Below, one piece after another: positions 22,248 to 34,621 of a stretch of DNA of 64,000 bases. This DNA is from Miscanthus floridulus. Taxonomy: Eukaryota; Streptophyta; Magnoliopsida; Poales; Poaceae. The stretch spans positions 60,573,907 through 60,637,906 of the forward strand of contig NC_089591.1 in the NCBI RefSeq assembly GCF_019320115.1. The letters run 5' to 3'. Under the pieces are notes generated by a model. It did not search any database and was not told where the DNA came from. It saw only the letters and a list, made by a program, of their open reading frames with translations. Positions within the stretch are counted from its first letter, which is position 1, and every line of letters starts with the position of its first letter. Position numbers and translations under genes: made by a program.

Positions 22248-23049
22248 TAGCCATTGTATCTCTTTATTTATGATTTTATGCTACTTCAATATTATGTTCC
22301 TATTTATTATGCTCCTAGTTTGCTCTAGTTGTATGCTTGATATAATTATGATTGATGATGAATATATGCATATGTTCGCAAAGCTCTTAGCTCAGTACTC
22401 GAGTGAGTTAAGTGGTCGACATTATGTAAGCATGGTGCTTAGATATTATTTGCCTGCGGATGCATTCTGCACTCTGGATCATGTGGTCGATCGTGGATGT
22501 GACACTCCCATTGAGTCCTTTGTAGTCCACTCCCATTTGTAGAGCACGTAGAACGTGATTGCGAAAGAAGATAAGCTCTGTTCTTAATCTTCCTTATTAA
22601 TGTTCCTTATGCATAGATCCAAAGTTAGTTATATTATAGATGAGAGTGTATATACTTGGGTGTACAAAAGACTTAATAGATAAGTAATGACTTAGGAATC
22701 TTTTGCTCTTAACGAATCTCCTGCTTAGCCTTACTATATTTTATGAGTATCTGTTTCTATCTCTGGAACACCATTATTATCTTACACTTATCATTTATTT
22801 ATCACTTAACTTACCCCTGCCATAGCATGAGAGTGGTTTTATCATAAGTATACATATTTGTCAATATCTTTATGCCAACACAACCCCATAGCTCCTCTCT
22901 ATAGATAAAATATAAATAACGATACTCGGTATACTCCCAGGTGAAATGCTACAATGGTATATTATCTATGCGCTTGCGGATACCTTATATATATAGTTTA
23001 CAAGTGTTCTCATAATTACCAACAAGGGTAGCCCTATTCAGCGAATCAA
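22248..23049. other. AT-rich segment between gag parts
   Basis: This segment is non-coding, very AT-rich and unlike the flanking gag DNA. It could be a leader piece specific to the family, an intron-like spacer, or a small insertion. No terminal repeats were identified. Confidence 0.4.
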
Positions 23050-24060
23050 AGTCCAACCCAACTCTTCGCTAGGAATGGCCACCCAACCAACCTTCGGCAC
23101 TCCTTACACCTTACCACTGGTCCATAGAACTATAGACTCCAAATCCCTATTGTCCGAAGGAATCCAAAACTCACCCTAGCCCTCCTCCTATAAACCCATT
23201 ACCCTACCCAAATTCAATGGGAGATCCGATCCACGCCAGTTCATCATGAGTTTCAAGGCAGCTGTAGCCTCCGCAGGTGGGAATGACATTGTCTTAGGTC
23301 AAGTCATTTGTTATTGCAGTCGAAGGTGATGCATTGGCATGGTACTCAATGTTGAGGCCAAGTTCAGCATATTCATGGGAGGACCTCCGTGACAAGATCA
23401 ATGCTAATTTCAAAGGGTTCACCACCGAATCCTTAACGTCAATGGACTTATTTCAGTGCAAACAAAATCAAGGTGAAGCCCTGAGGAATTATTTTTAGAG
23501 ATTCATGCAGCTTAAAGCGAATGTACCAAATGTCCTAGAGGATGTGGTAATCGAGGCCACAATTAAAGGTCTCCGCATCGGAGCCTTCGCAGCCCATCTA
23601 GCTCGGGAGATGCCAAGCACCATAGAAGAACTATATAGTGAGTTTGAGAAGTATTACAGGTCAGATAACGACCTTCGCAGAAGGCTAGAAGAGCAAAATT
23701 AGAACAAGCAGTACCAAGGGAGTAGCAGGAATGCTCAGAGGAGCAACAGAAGCCAAGGCTAGTCACAGCCTCAGTAAGCGCTAAATCAACAAGATTTTAA
23801 TATAGAGCAGCAAGGGAACAGCTAGCAACGACAGCAGATGCTGGAGGTAGCCCCAAACAAAGCACCACAGAAGTAGTATGTAGGCAATAAATACAATCAA
23901 AGGAAGAACTAGAACAAAAATTAGGAACAAAGACAGCGAAGGCAGTACTATTTTTTCATGGAGAGAATAAAGGACACATCACCAGAGATTGCTCACACGC
24001 GAAAGAAACTCAAGAGAGGATAAATAATAGGGCAGACCCTCAACCTCCGCAACAACAACC
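23050..24060 (+). pseudogene. Tat no. 1 gag core and zinc-finger region
   Basis: The core peptide includes KFNGRSDPRQF, EGDALAWYSML, SWEDLRDKINANFKG and the segment 23505-23702, all typical of the plant Ty3-gypsy Gag domain (retrotrans_gag). A Gln/Asn-rich tail and a knuckle-like FFHGENKGHITRDC near 23950 follow; the first Cys appears replaced by Tyr. Stops are TAG after NYF, after EEQN and several in the tail, plus at least one frameshift near 23300. Confidence 0.7.
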
Positions 24061-26640
24061 CGCCAAAGAAATCAACCATACCTTCGCTGCACCCTCTAAA
24101 CAACCATATTACCCAATCTACCCAAGCCTTAACTCTAGTCAAATCCACTCATCCACCTTAGCAGCTGCATACTACCCTAACTTCTTACCCGCCTAGCGAC
24201 CAACTACACAGCAACAAGGGCAGGCCAGTAACCAATGTGCAGAAGCCAACCTCACATACATAAACCCAAAGCCTCCACAGATAACATTTATAGAGACAAA
24301 CCAACCAGCTCTTCTTAGTAGACAACTTTAAGCATTACCTCCACCATCACCTTCGTCGCAGCTAGCTGCACCAAAAAATGAGCCCAACCCAGAAAACTAG
24401 CTCAACCCTCATACACCACTACCTACCATTGGCATGATACTACCAATAATCAGAGGCTCTTCAATAGAATTCTAGACAAAGAAGCAAAAGAAAGATCATC
24501 TCAAGCTTGTTAACAACATAGCAGTGTAGGGTCTAGTACGATGCACAGATTGGTTGAAGACACCTATTACATGCTTAGAGCAAGACTTGTAGTTGGAAAG
24601 TTATCCCCACACTGATGCTATGATGATCAAGGACAACATAGCCACCTAGGAAATTAACAGGGTCCTGATAAACTCTAGGAGCTCAGCAGATATCATCTTC
24701 ATTAATGCCTTTGATCAGATGAAGTTAAGAAGAAGCCAACTACAACCTTTGGATTCCCATTGATTGGTTTTGAAGGAAAGAAATTAACGCACTAGGAAAA
24801 ATCTCTCTACCAGTGTCCTTCGGAGGTCAAGAAAAGTGCAAGAACCGAGTATGTAACCTTCGACTGTAGTAGACGTTTACTACCCGTACAACGCCGTCTT
24901 CGGCAGAGGGTTTGCAAATAAGTTCAATATAGCAATCCATATGGGTTACCTGTGCATGAAAATGCCTGCTTTGCATGGTATCATCACAGTTCACGGTAGC
25001 CAAAAGGAGGCAAGAAACATAGAAAGAGACATCTACAAGTCCCAGCGCAACATCAATTCCATCGAGATAGCCAATAGCAATGCGCCGGAGCCTCCGGATA
25101 TGCCTGAAGGGCAAAATAGATCTCAAGGACCAAGAAGAAACAAAATTAGTCCCCCTAGGAGAACGCAGTGTCGGACATAAAAGTAATTATCGAAGGCAAA
25201 CTTTCAAAGCAAGAAGAAGCAAAACTAATAGAGACTCTAGCCAAAATCAAAGATGGCTTCGCCTAGGTCAGCCTCCGATCTGCAAGGAGTCAGTAGGTAG
25301 AGACATAATTCATCATTCACTCGACTTAAATAAAAAATTAAGGCTAAGAAAGCAGCGGCAAAGGAAGATGTCAGAAGACAGAATTCTGGCAACGAAGGCA
25401 TAGGTCCAGAGATTGCTAGACGCAAATGTTATCAAAGAAGTCAAATATTCATAGTGGCTAGCAAATGTAGTATTTGTGCCAAAGACAAATGGGAAGATGA
25501 GAATGTGCATAGATTTCACAAACCTAAACAAAGCTTGCAAAAAAGACCAGTTTCCACTTCCAAGGATCGATGCCTCCATTGATAAGGCGGCAGGATGCAA
25601 GCGCTTTTCACTCCTGGATTGCGTTTCAGGATATCACTAGATCTGGCTCAACAAAGTAGATGAGAAGACAAGTTTCACTACTCCCTTTGGAACTTATTGC
25701 TACATTAGAATGCCCTAAAGAGCTAAAAAATGCAGGTTTGACCTTCGCTAGAATGACTAAGGCTATTCTAGGCCTTCAGCTGTAGAAAAAACATTATAAC
25801 TTATGTTGATGACATTGTAGTAATGAGCAAGAATGAAGAAGATCGCATAGCAGATCCAAAAGAAACCTTCCCCAATCTCAGGGAAGCAGGCCTCAAACTT
25901 AACCTAGAAGAGTGCAGGGTGTCAGTAGAGGAAAAATGCTTGGGTACATCATAGGGCCCGAAGGCATAAGGGCAAACCCAGAAAAAACAAAGGCCATAAT
26001 CTCAATGGTTGAACCATCAACCAAAAAGGAAGTCCAAAAGCTCTCTAGAAGGATAGCAGTGTTGAACAGATTTATCTCAAAATCAACATAGCATAGCCTC
26101 CCATTCTGCAAAGCTCTAAGATGCGGAGACAAGGTGGAATGGGGACCAGAAAAGTAGAAGGGTTTCTAGCAACTCAAAAGCTACATAGCTGGCAAGCTCT
26201 TGGTGACAGTACCAGACCTAGAGGTACCACTATTGTTATATGTTGTAACCTCCGACCATGCAGTTAGTGGTGTACTAGTTCAAGAGAAGGAAGAAGAGTC
26301 GAAGGTCATTCAACTACCTGTCTACTACATCTCAGAAGCCCTATCAGGAGCTAAGTCGAACTATATGGAGATTGAAAAAATAGCATATGATGTCCTCATC
26401 TCATCAAGAAAGTTTAAGCATTACTTCCAAGCACACGAGACCACAATACCTTCATCACAACCGCTCGGAGACATATTCAACAACAAAGAGGCCTCTGGAA
26501 GAATAGAGAAATGGGCAACTGAGCTATCCTAGTTTAAACTTCGATTATGTGTCAAGAACAACAATCAAATCACATTAGCAGACTTTATGGTAGATAGGAC
26601 ACCTTTGGCACACGAAACACAACAACCCCAAGCTCAAATC
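24061..26640 (+). pseudogene. Tat no. 1 protease, reverse transcriptase and RNase H
   Basis: The start of pol is poorly preserved. RT is recognisable from ANVIKEVKYS, FVPKTNGKMRMCIDFTNLNK and FPLPRID to the catalytic box YVDD at 25802-25813. The palm and thumb remains follow, then the RNase H part at 26200-26532 with LLLYVVTSDHAVSGVLVQE and PVYYISEALSGAKSNY. The frame is broken by many TAG codons and frameshifts (for example around 25690-25800, where part of the palm is lost). Confidence 0.8.
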
Positions 26641-27110
26641 TAGGACACTCTACATAGATGGAGCCTGAGGATATTTAGGAGCCAGAGCCTCCTGCCGTAT
26701 TGATAGCATCATCAGGCCTTAGAATGAAGTATGTAGCAAGACTAGAATTCAAAGCAATAAATAACATACCAGAATATGAAGGCCTCATACTAGGCCTCAA
26801 CAAGGTGAAGGCACTCAGAGCAAAAAGGGTACTAGCAAAAACTGACTCCTAGGTTGTGGCTGGACAAGTCAAAAAGGAGTATATGGCAAGAGAACCCGAG
26901 CTGGTCAAATATCTAGGACACAGTAAGGGCACTTGAACTGGAGGTTCTAGGGATTCACCCTAAAGCACATACCAAGAGCAGAAAACACAGAGGCGGATGA
27001 ACTGGTGAAGGCAGCAGCAAACAACTTGCCCATACCAGAGGGAGCATTCTACCAAGTACTACAAGCACCAACAACACAAGTAACTGTGAAGGCATTCAAA
27101 ACAGTCCTAC
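26641..27110 (+). pseudogene. Tat no. 1 second (archaeal-type) RNase H
   Basis: After the first RNase H comes a second one. It begins with a degraded start of the domain, then YVARLEFKAINNIPEYEGLI, LNKVKALRAKRVL and TDSQVV (Gln and Trp positions partly TAG), and ends with HIPRAENTEADELVKAAA. A second RNase H between RT-RH and integrase is the defining feature of the Tat lineage, which supports the classification. Confidence 0.75.
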
Positions 27111-28330
27111 TAATTGAACCTAAAGACTAGAAACAGTTGATCACAAATTACTTACAATGTGCACCACTCAGAAGATGAAGCAAGCACATCAAGAATGGCA
27201 GCTAGAGCAAGAAGCTACATGCTGATAGATGACATATTGTACAAAAAAGGTGTAGTCCGTCCATTGCTCAAGTGTATAACTCAAAGCGAAGGTAAGGAGC
27301 TCCTCCAAGAGATCCACTAAGGAGCATGCGACTCTCATATCGACCCAAGAGCACTGTCTACGAAGGCAATCAGGCAGGGATTTTATTAGCCCACGCACAT
27401 CAAAGATGCAAAGCAAATTGTTAAGACATGTGAAGCATGCCAGAGCACCTCCCCACATCAGTCAAAGCCTTCAGCTAAAGTACAACTCATCCCACCCACT
27501 TGGTCACTACAAAGATGGGCATAGATCTTGTCAGGCCACTACCACCATCGCAAAGGGAAACAAATTCATAGTAGTAGCAATCGAGTACTTCATAAGATGG
27601 ATTGAAGCCAAGCCACTAGCAACAATCACTTTAGAAACAAGTGAAGAAATTCCTCTGGCAGAATATAATCTGTAGGTTTGGAGTACCAAGAACCCTAACA
27701 GTTGACAATGGGAAACAATTCGACTTAGACAAATTCAAAGAGTTCTACAAAAGTATAGGCACAAAAATAGCCTTCGCATGAGTCTATCACCTAGAGTCAA
27801 ACGAAGCAATAGAAAGAGCTAACAGAGTAATATTCTCAGCAATTTCGAAGACCTTATTCAACCTCCACAAAGGCAAGTGGGTAGAAGAATTGTCAAAGGT
27901 AGTGTGGTCCCATAGCACCACAACTTCTAGGACGACAAGCTCTACACCATTCAAGCTCCTATACAGTGAAGAAGCAATGCTACCCGAGGAGGTTAAGCAT
28001 CAGAGCCTCTGGGTGATGAAGCAGGCTTTGGCAGCAGATGAAGAATACTCCAAAGAAACAAATGAAGGCACAAGATTGGAAGTAGTAGGAAACATCACCA
28101 AATATCAAGAACAAACTAGAAAGTGGAGAGACAGCCAAGTAATCAGAAAGCTCATTCAAGACGGAGACCTAGTCCTAAGAAGGAAGCCCAATGCGACCAA
28201 CGTAGGAAAGCTCCAACCTAAATGGGATGGTCCATACATGGCGAAGGCCGCTGGAAGACTAGGGTCATTCTACCTGACAGACGACGAAGGTAAAACAATG
28301 ACTCACAGCTAGAACATTGATAATTTGCGT
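27111..28330 (+). pseudogene. Tat no. 1 integrase
   Basis: The remains include the HHCC-side piece CEACQSTSPHQS-like at about 27430, the core MGIDLVRPLP-like and FIRWIEAKPLATI near 27510-27610, the DNG box near 27700 and the C-terminal part at 27890-28312 (KLIQDGDLVLRRK, KLQPKWDGPYMAKA, LTDDEGKTM). It ends with a stop near 28311 and LRRFYI after it, as in related Tat pol ends. TAG stops and frameshifts break it into several pieces. Confidence 0.75.
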
Positions 28331-28867
28331 AGGTTTTACATATAATTGTAAAGGGGTGGCCTCCACAGAACTATAAGCGAAGGTTACCTCACCTCTCCTA
28401 GTCTTCACATTTTCACTTTACATTTTCGTGCATGAAAGCATCTAGGCCCCTTATTGGGTTTCGATGATTAATGACAATACAAGATTACTATGACTAACGT
28501 GTGTTTTGCTAGAGGTAATTAAGTTAGGTCATGGTAATGGAGATCAATTGGGCAATCAAGGTTGTCATGCCCCTACGATGGAAATCATTTCGGTTTTTAA
28601 AGGATGGACGACAAGGTTAAGAATGACTAGTTCTAAGTGTCGATTAGAGTTGGAGAGATACTTAGAGTAGTTTAGGACTTTATTTTTCCTTTGGCCGTAC
28701 TATTAAGGGGGGTATGGATGGGTAGCTTGACCTAGGTGAGTCTAGTGAGTTAGGTGTGGTGCACACTTGTTAAAACTAGCACTTGGTAGCTCCTCAATAT
28801 GCCTAAGATCCATTGGAGCAAACTTCATTCACATTTGATCGAGAGTTAGAAGTGAATGGAGGGTCAA

Positions 28868-29228
28868 ATGCTGATCGGACGCTGGCTTCGGTGCGACCGG
28901 ACGCTGGCCGTAGGGTCCGGTCAGTTCATTTGATCAAGGGACTGTGTTCGGTGTGACCGAACGCTGGAGAGGTCAAATGACCAGACACTGATGCCCAACA
29001 TCTAGTCGACTCCAGTAAGATTCTAGAGAAGGGAATCTGCGACCGAACGCGTTCGGTCAGTACTGACCGGACCCTGGGGGTTCAGCATCCGGTCGAGTAC
29101 AGTAAGGTTCCAGTGAGGGTTTAATGCGACTGGACACGTCTGGTCAGTGGTGATTGGACCCTGCCAGTGTCTAGTCAACACTTTATCACTAGAATGCAGG
29201 TTGAACTGACCGGAGCGTCCGATCACCC
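28868..29228. repeat. CCGGACGC-type half-site array in the 5' LTR
   Basis: Degenerate copies of GACCGGACGCTGG and GCGTCCGGTC are spread over about 360 bp upstream of the LTR TATA box. Many copies differ from the consensus by C-to-T or G-to-A (for example CCAGACAC, CCGAACGC, CATCCGGTC). Confidence 0.75.
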
Positions 29229-29265
29229 CGTAGAAGCTCATAACAGTTCATTTTTTAGGCTGCCT

Positions 29266-29273
29266 TATAAATA
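29266..29273 (+). promoter_or_regulatory. TATA box of the SIRE 5' LTR
   Basis: CCTTATAAATAGAAGC, conserved in the 3' LTR (54143-54150) and in the solo LTR at 9372. It marks the U3/R region and places the transcript start near 29300. Confidence 0.7.
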
Positions 29274-29993
29274 GAAGCTCCACTCATGTGTGGAGTCACT
29301 TTTGCTCATTCCAATAGCTGAGAAACATGTTTGTGAGTGCCAAAAAGAGCAAGGTCCTAGTGAGGTGATTGAGATTCATGAATCCAAGAGAGTAGCCTCA
29401 TTAGTGAATCAAGAGTAGCAAAGTAGTGCATCCACCGTTCTCATTAGGCTTCAGCGTGGTCAAGTGAGAGTTCGTGCTTATTACTCTTGGTGATCGCCAT
29501 CATCTAGATGGCTTGGTGGTGATTAGGAGCTTGGTGATCACCCGACGGAGCTTGTGGGTGACCCAACTCAAGTTATGAGCGGTTTTGGGTGATTCGCCTG
29601 CGATAGGAGTGTTGAAGAATCAACCCGTAGAGAGCACTTGATCCTTACGCGGATCAAGGGGGAGCTACACCCTTGTGCAGGTGCTCCAACGAGGACTAGT
29701 GGGGAAGTGGTGACTCTCTGATAACTCAGCAAAACATCGCCGCGTTCCTCTCTCTCTATTTACTTTGAGCATTTACTTTGAGCAATTCAATACTTGTCTT
29801 TACATTCATAGAATTGCCATACTAGAGTAAGTTTGGAACATAAGTTGCAAGTCTGTTGTGCGTTAGAGTAATAGAAACACTTTTCTAGGCACAAGGGGTT
29901 AATTAGGGCTAACCGTAGGATTTAATTATTGCAAGAAAATTTAGAATTAGCCCAATTCACCCCCCCCCTCTTGGGTATCTTGATCCTTTCAAT

Positions 29994-30005
29994 TGGTATC
30001 AAAGC
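29994..30005 (+). promoter_or_regulatory. primer-binding site (initiator tRNA-Met) of the SIRE element
   Basis: TGGTATCAAAGC starts two bases after the LTR. It is complementary to the 3' end of plant initiator tRNA-Met (consensus TGGTATCAGAGC, one mismatch G to A). Confidence 0.8.
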
Positions 30006-30044
30006 CTCGTGCTCACATTTTTAAGCTTAACCACTTAGAGCAAG

Positions 30045-32311
30045 ATGTCTCACGGGGATGGACCTCCTCCTATCTTTGAGGGGGATGACTTTCCATATTG
30101 GAAAATCCGCATAGAGGCATACTTAGAAGCTCTAGACGTTGGTATTCTTAGAGCCACCTCACAAGGCTTCCCAAAACCTCAGGATGCTACTAACCTACTA
30201 GGCGATGAGGTTAATATGAAAAATGGAATGCAAAGGCTCAGCAACACCATCTTTAGAGGCCTTTGCAAAGATGTGTTCAACCGTGTAAGGAACCACAAAG
30301 ACTGCCCATGCACTATGGTCGGACTGTTTGTGCGCTTCATGAGGGAACTAAGAGTGAGCGTGAGGAACGCTATCATCTTGTGATTAAAAAGCTAAATTCA
30401 TTTGAGATGCTTCCCAAAGAATGTGCTAATGAGATGTATTCATGTTTGAATGTTCTTGTAGAGGAAGTCAATGGGCTTGGACTTACTCAAATGTCACCAT
30501 CCGACGTTGTGAGAAAGATCTTGAGTGTCCTCCCCATTGACAAATATGGGCATATTGTGACCGTGCTACACCAAGGTGATCTTTCCACCGCTACACCGAC
30601 ACAAATCTTAGGAAAGATCAATGCTCATGAGATGTACATGCACATCACGCCATAAGATGGCTCATCCTCTACCAAGAAGAAAAAGAAGGACTTAGCATTC
30701 AAAGCTAGCCAAGACAAGGGCAAAGCAAGACTTGAGTATGAGAGCTCAAGTGATGAAGAAGATGAAGATGAAAACCTTGCTCTCATGGTGAAGAAAGCCG
30801 CCAAGATGCTAAAGAAGCTAAACAAGAGTGGCATCAAGTTCGACGGCAAGAAGAAGAAGTTCTTCACAAGCTCTAGAAGAAAGCCAATCTTTGAAATGGA
30901 TTGCTTCAATTGTGGTGAACTTGGTCATCTAGCACATCAATGCCCCAAGCCCAAGAAGGATAAGTTCAAGAACAAGAACAAGGGCAAGAAAGATGACTCA
31001 AGTAATGAAGATGAAGATGAAGATGAGAAGAAGAAGAACAAGCCATACAAGAAGAGAGATGGCAAAAAGAGGGACTTCCACAAGAAGAAGAGTGGAAAGG
31101 CCTACATCGTCGGTGATTGGCTCACGGACATTGATTCATCTAGTGGATCATCCGATGATGATAGTGACAATGAGAAGGTGGCCGCCATTGCTATTGATCT
31201 TCCATCTTCACCACCACCATCGCCATCATCCTCTACACACCTATGCCTTATGGCCAAGGGTGAATGCAAGGTAACTAATAATGATGATAGTAGTGATGAT
31301 GAGCAAGCTAGCGATGATGATAGTGATAGCGATGATGATGATTCACCTTCAGATGATGATCTTGTCAAAATACTAAGAAAATACACTAAGATCATTAGAA
31401 AGAGTAGAGCTAAAAATGAGAAGCTTGATGCTAAAAATGATTCACTCTTAGCAAAGTGCGATACATTGGAAAAGGCTAATGATGAGCTTAGAGAAACTAA
31501 TGATGCTATATCATCCAAACTCAAGGAGCTCAAATCTTCTAAGAAAGAGCTTAAAGATAAACATGATAAACTTGAGTGGGTGCACAATGATCTCATCACT
31601 AGCCACAACAAGCTAAAAGATGAGTATATAACTCTTAAGATCAATCATGATACTCTTGTTATTGCTCAAGAATTTTTACCAAATGAGCCATATGATGCTA
31701 CTAACCATGTTGTTAAGATTGATATAGCTACATCATGTGATGATTTGATTGATGAGAGCATTGAGCAAGGATCTAGTGTCAAAGGCAAGCAAGTGGTTGA
31801 GTGCAATGACTATGATGAATATGTCAAGCTCAAGAACACAAATGAAAAGCTCATGAAAGATCTTGAAGAAATGAAAAGCCACAACACCATTGTGCTAGAA
31901 ACTCTTGATCATGACAAAGAGTTGATCCTTGAGAATGAGAAGCTCAAAGAAGAAAGCAAGAAGCTCAAGGAAGAGAAGAAAGACGATGCTCTAAAGGAAG
32001 AAAATAAGAAGCTCAAGTTAGAGAAAGAGCATCTCAAGATTGGGTTGAGCAAGTTTGCTAGAGGCAAGCACCTCCAAAGTGAGCTACTCATGAACACTGT
32101 CATGAAGATGGATAGAAGTGGCATTGGATATATGGCAAGTTTAGAGAAGAAGAAGGCTCAAGTTCAACAACAACAATCAAAGCCAAAGCCAAAGAGATGT
32201 TTTGAGTGTGGACAAGAAGGCCACTTTGCTTATGAGTGCCAAACTCCACCGCCACAACCCTTGCCTAAGCATGCTAGACCCTTTTGCCTTCAATGCTCAC
32301 TACATGCTTAG
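30045..32311 (+). pseudogene. SIRE gag (capsid precursor), nearly intact
   Basis: The start is ATG at 30045 (MSHGDGPPPIFEGDDFPYWK, the usual copia Gag start). A frameshift lies near 30330 and one TAA at 30653-30655; from there the frame is open to 32311, including a 508-codon uninterrupted stretch from 30785. That stretch has a CCHC knuckle (CFNCGELGHLAHQC, about 30903), a Lys-rich and Asp/Ser-rich region, long coiled coils (about 31380-32090) and a second CCHC knuckle (CFECGQEGHFAYEC, about 32200). Two knuckles plus a long coiled coil are typical of SIRE. All Gln codons in the 508-codon piece are CAA; I saw no CAG. The protein would assemble the retrotransposon particle and bind its RNA. Confidence 0.85.
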
Positions 32312-32801
32312 AAAGGACTCTAGTGGAAAGATGAAAGCCATGTTCTTAGGACCCCCTAACAAGAATAGGCCTAAGAAGATTTGGGTGGCTAAGTCACTTG
32401 TTGAGAAGGTGAAGGGCCCTCAACAAGTTTAGATTCCTAAAGCTTGAATCTCTTATGTGTAGGTGAACTACAAGACCGGTGGAAGTTATTGGGTTATTGA
32501 TAGTGGTTGCACTCAACATATGACCGGTGATCCTCATATGTTCACCTCACTAGATGAAGAGGTAGATGGATAAGAGAAAATAACATTTAGAGATAACTCA
32601 AAGGGCAAGGTTAATGGATTGGGCAAAGTGGCAATATCAAATGATCATTCCATCTCCAATGTGCTCTATGTTGCTTCATTGAGCTTCAACTTGCTATCCA
32701 TTGGACAATTAGTGTGATCTTGGCTTCCAATGCTTCAACTTCCAATGCTTCCAATGCACATTTGGAGATAACTTGTTGTATCCAAGGTAGATGACAATCA
32801 A
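32312..32801 (+). pseudogene. SIRE aspartic protease
   Basis: A frame change after the gag stop leads to WVIDSGCTQHMTGDPHMF, with the catalytic Asp-Ser-Gly at 32499-32507. It continues to the SIRE-typical ISNVLYVASLSFNLLSIGQL. Interruptions include TAG near 32430 and 32460, TAA near 32572 and a duplicated 'ccaatgcttc' stretch near 32728-32752. Confidence 0.75.
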
Positions 32802-33875
32802 GTGATATTCAATGAATTTAGATACAACAACTTATATCTAGTGGACTTCACCTCTGAAGATGCAAATTTAAAGACTTGTCTATTCACCAAAACAATACTT
32901 GGGTGGCTATGGCATAGAAGACTTGCTCATGTTGGGATGAGCTCACTCAAGAAGCTTATGAAGAATGATTTGGTGAGAGGGTTGAAGGATGTGAAGTTTG
33001 AAAAGGACAAGCTTTGTAGTGCATGTCAAGCCGGCAAGCAAGTTGCAAATACTCATCCAACCAAAGCTTTTATGTCAACCACAAGAGTGCTAGAACTCCT
33101 ACACATGGATTTATTTAGACCAACAACATACAAGAGTTTGGAAGGGAATCTCTATTGTCTTGTGATTGTTGATGACTATTTAAGGTATACATGGGTATTC
33201 TTCCTTCATGATAAATCCGAAGTTGCATCTTGCTTCAAGAAGTTTGCCAAGAGAACTCAAAATGAATTTGAAGTGAAGCTCAAGAAGATAAGAAGTGACA
33301 ATGGAAAAGAATTTGACAACAAAAACATTGAAGCTTATTGTGATGAAGTTGGGATCAAGCATGAAGTCTCCGCAACTTATACTCCTCAACAAAATGGTGT
33401 AGTTGAGAGGAAGAACTAGACTTTGATCACTCTTGCAAGAACTATGCTTGATGAATACAACACCCTCGAAGCTCTATGGGCAGAAGCAATCAACACCGCA
33501 TGTTATGCATCCAACCGCATATTCCTTCAAAAGTTCTTTGGCAAGACACCTTATGAGTTGCTCAATGGGAAGAAGCCGGACGTATCCTTCTTTAGGGTGT
33601 TTGGTTGCAAATGCTACATCTACAAGAAGTGGTAACACCTAGGGAAGTTCCAAAGATATTGTGATATTGGTTTTCTTGTTGGTTACTCATCAAAGTCCAA
33701 AGCATATAGAGTATTTAATCATGCCACCAGGCTTGGTTGAAGAAACATATGATGTGGAATTTGATGAATCTAACGGCTCCCAAGGAGCACATAAGAATCT
33801 TGATGATGTAGGTGATGAACCATTGAGGGAGGCTATGAAGAATATTCCTGGTGGGAGACATCAAGCCAAAAGATA
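32802..33875 (+). pseudogene. SIRE integrase (GAG-pre-integrase plus core)
   Basis: The zinc-binding part has LWHRRLAHVGMSSLKKL and CSACQAGKQ. The catalytic core starts HMDLFRP and runs through FVVVDDY-like residues to SDNGKEFDNK and ATYTPQQNGVVERKN. The active-site DDE residues appear present. A TAG follows ERKN (CAG expected, 33417-33419), and the C-terminal piece 33423-33635 (EALWAEAINTACYASNRIFL, ELLNGKKP) is in frame after it. Frame changes occur beyond 33630. It inserts the cDNA copy into the genome. Confidence 0.8.
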
Positions 33876-34616
33876 ATGAAGATGATGTACAAGTCATTGA
33901 TCAACCTTCTTCATCAAGTGTGCCACAAGATGGTGAAAAAGATAGGGAGAGTAGAAAATGAAGATACTCATATCTCTCATGAGCAAATGGTGGTACAAGC
34001 ACAAGATGTTGATGCTCCACAACCTCCTCCTCAAGTGGTCAATAGAAGAAATACACCTCTCCTACAAGATCATCCACAAGATCTCATCATAGGAAGTCCA
34101 TCAAAGGGTGTAATGACTCGATCTCAAAAAGTTACTTCATTTATTGCTCATCACTCTTTTGTCTCTTGCTATGAGCCTACTAAGGTAGAAGAAGCTCTTA
34201 AAGATCTGGATTGGATCAATGCCATGCATGAAGAGTTGAATAACTTCACTCGCAATGAAGTTTGGACTCTTGAAGAGCGACCAAAAGGTGCAAGAGTTAT
34301 TGGAATAAAGTAGGTGTTCCGCAACAAGCAAGATGATCAAGGTGTTGTTGTGAGGAACAAGGCAAGACTAGTTGCAAAGGGGTTCTCTCGAGTTGATGGT
34401 TTGGATTTTGGAGAGACCTTTGCACCGGTTGCAAGATTAGAAGCCATCCGTATCCTTCTTGCATATGCATCACATCATGAAATGAAACTATATCAAATGG
34501 ATGTGAAAAGTGCATTTTTAAATGGCGTTATTAATGAACTAGTCTATGTTGATCAACCTCCTACGTTTGAAGATCCCTAGATATCCTAATCATGTTTATA
34601 GGTTGTCCAAGGCACT
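33876..34616 (+). pseudogene. SIRE reverse transcriptase, N-terminal half
   Basis: After the linker (33876-34150) come WINAMHEELNNFTRNEVW, then a TAG at 34311-34313 (Trp expected), [33 protein letters not shown] and [13 protein letters not shown] 1-bp insertion near 34577 shifts the frame. The coding sequence is then cut after ALYG by the Tekay element; the other half resumes at 47800. Confidence 0.85.
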
Positions 34617-34621
34617 ATATG
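34617..34621 (+). repeat. target-site duplication ATATG, left copy
   Basis: ATATG precedes the Tekay element, and the same five bases follow it at 47795-47799. Removing the element and one copy restores an unbroken copia RT reading frame across the junction. Confidence 0.95.

Larger units (their letters stand above)
28433..29991 (+). repeat. 5' LTR of the SIRE element, 1559 bp
   Basis: It begins TGAAAGCATCTAGG and ends TGATCCTTTCA. Over the first 330 bp or so I count 14 substitutions against the 3' LTR, all transitions, and one indel (about 4 percent). Confidence 0.95.

Noticed and set aside
31102..31644. 180-codon minus-strand Ser/Leu-rich ORF
   Set aside because: It is a shadow of the Asp/Ser- and Lys-rich gag coding sequence on the plus strand.
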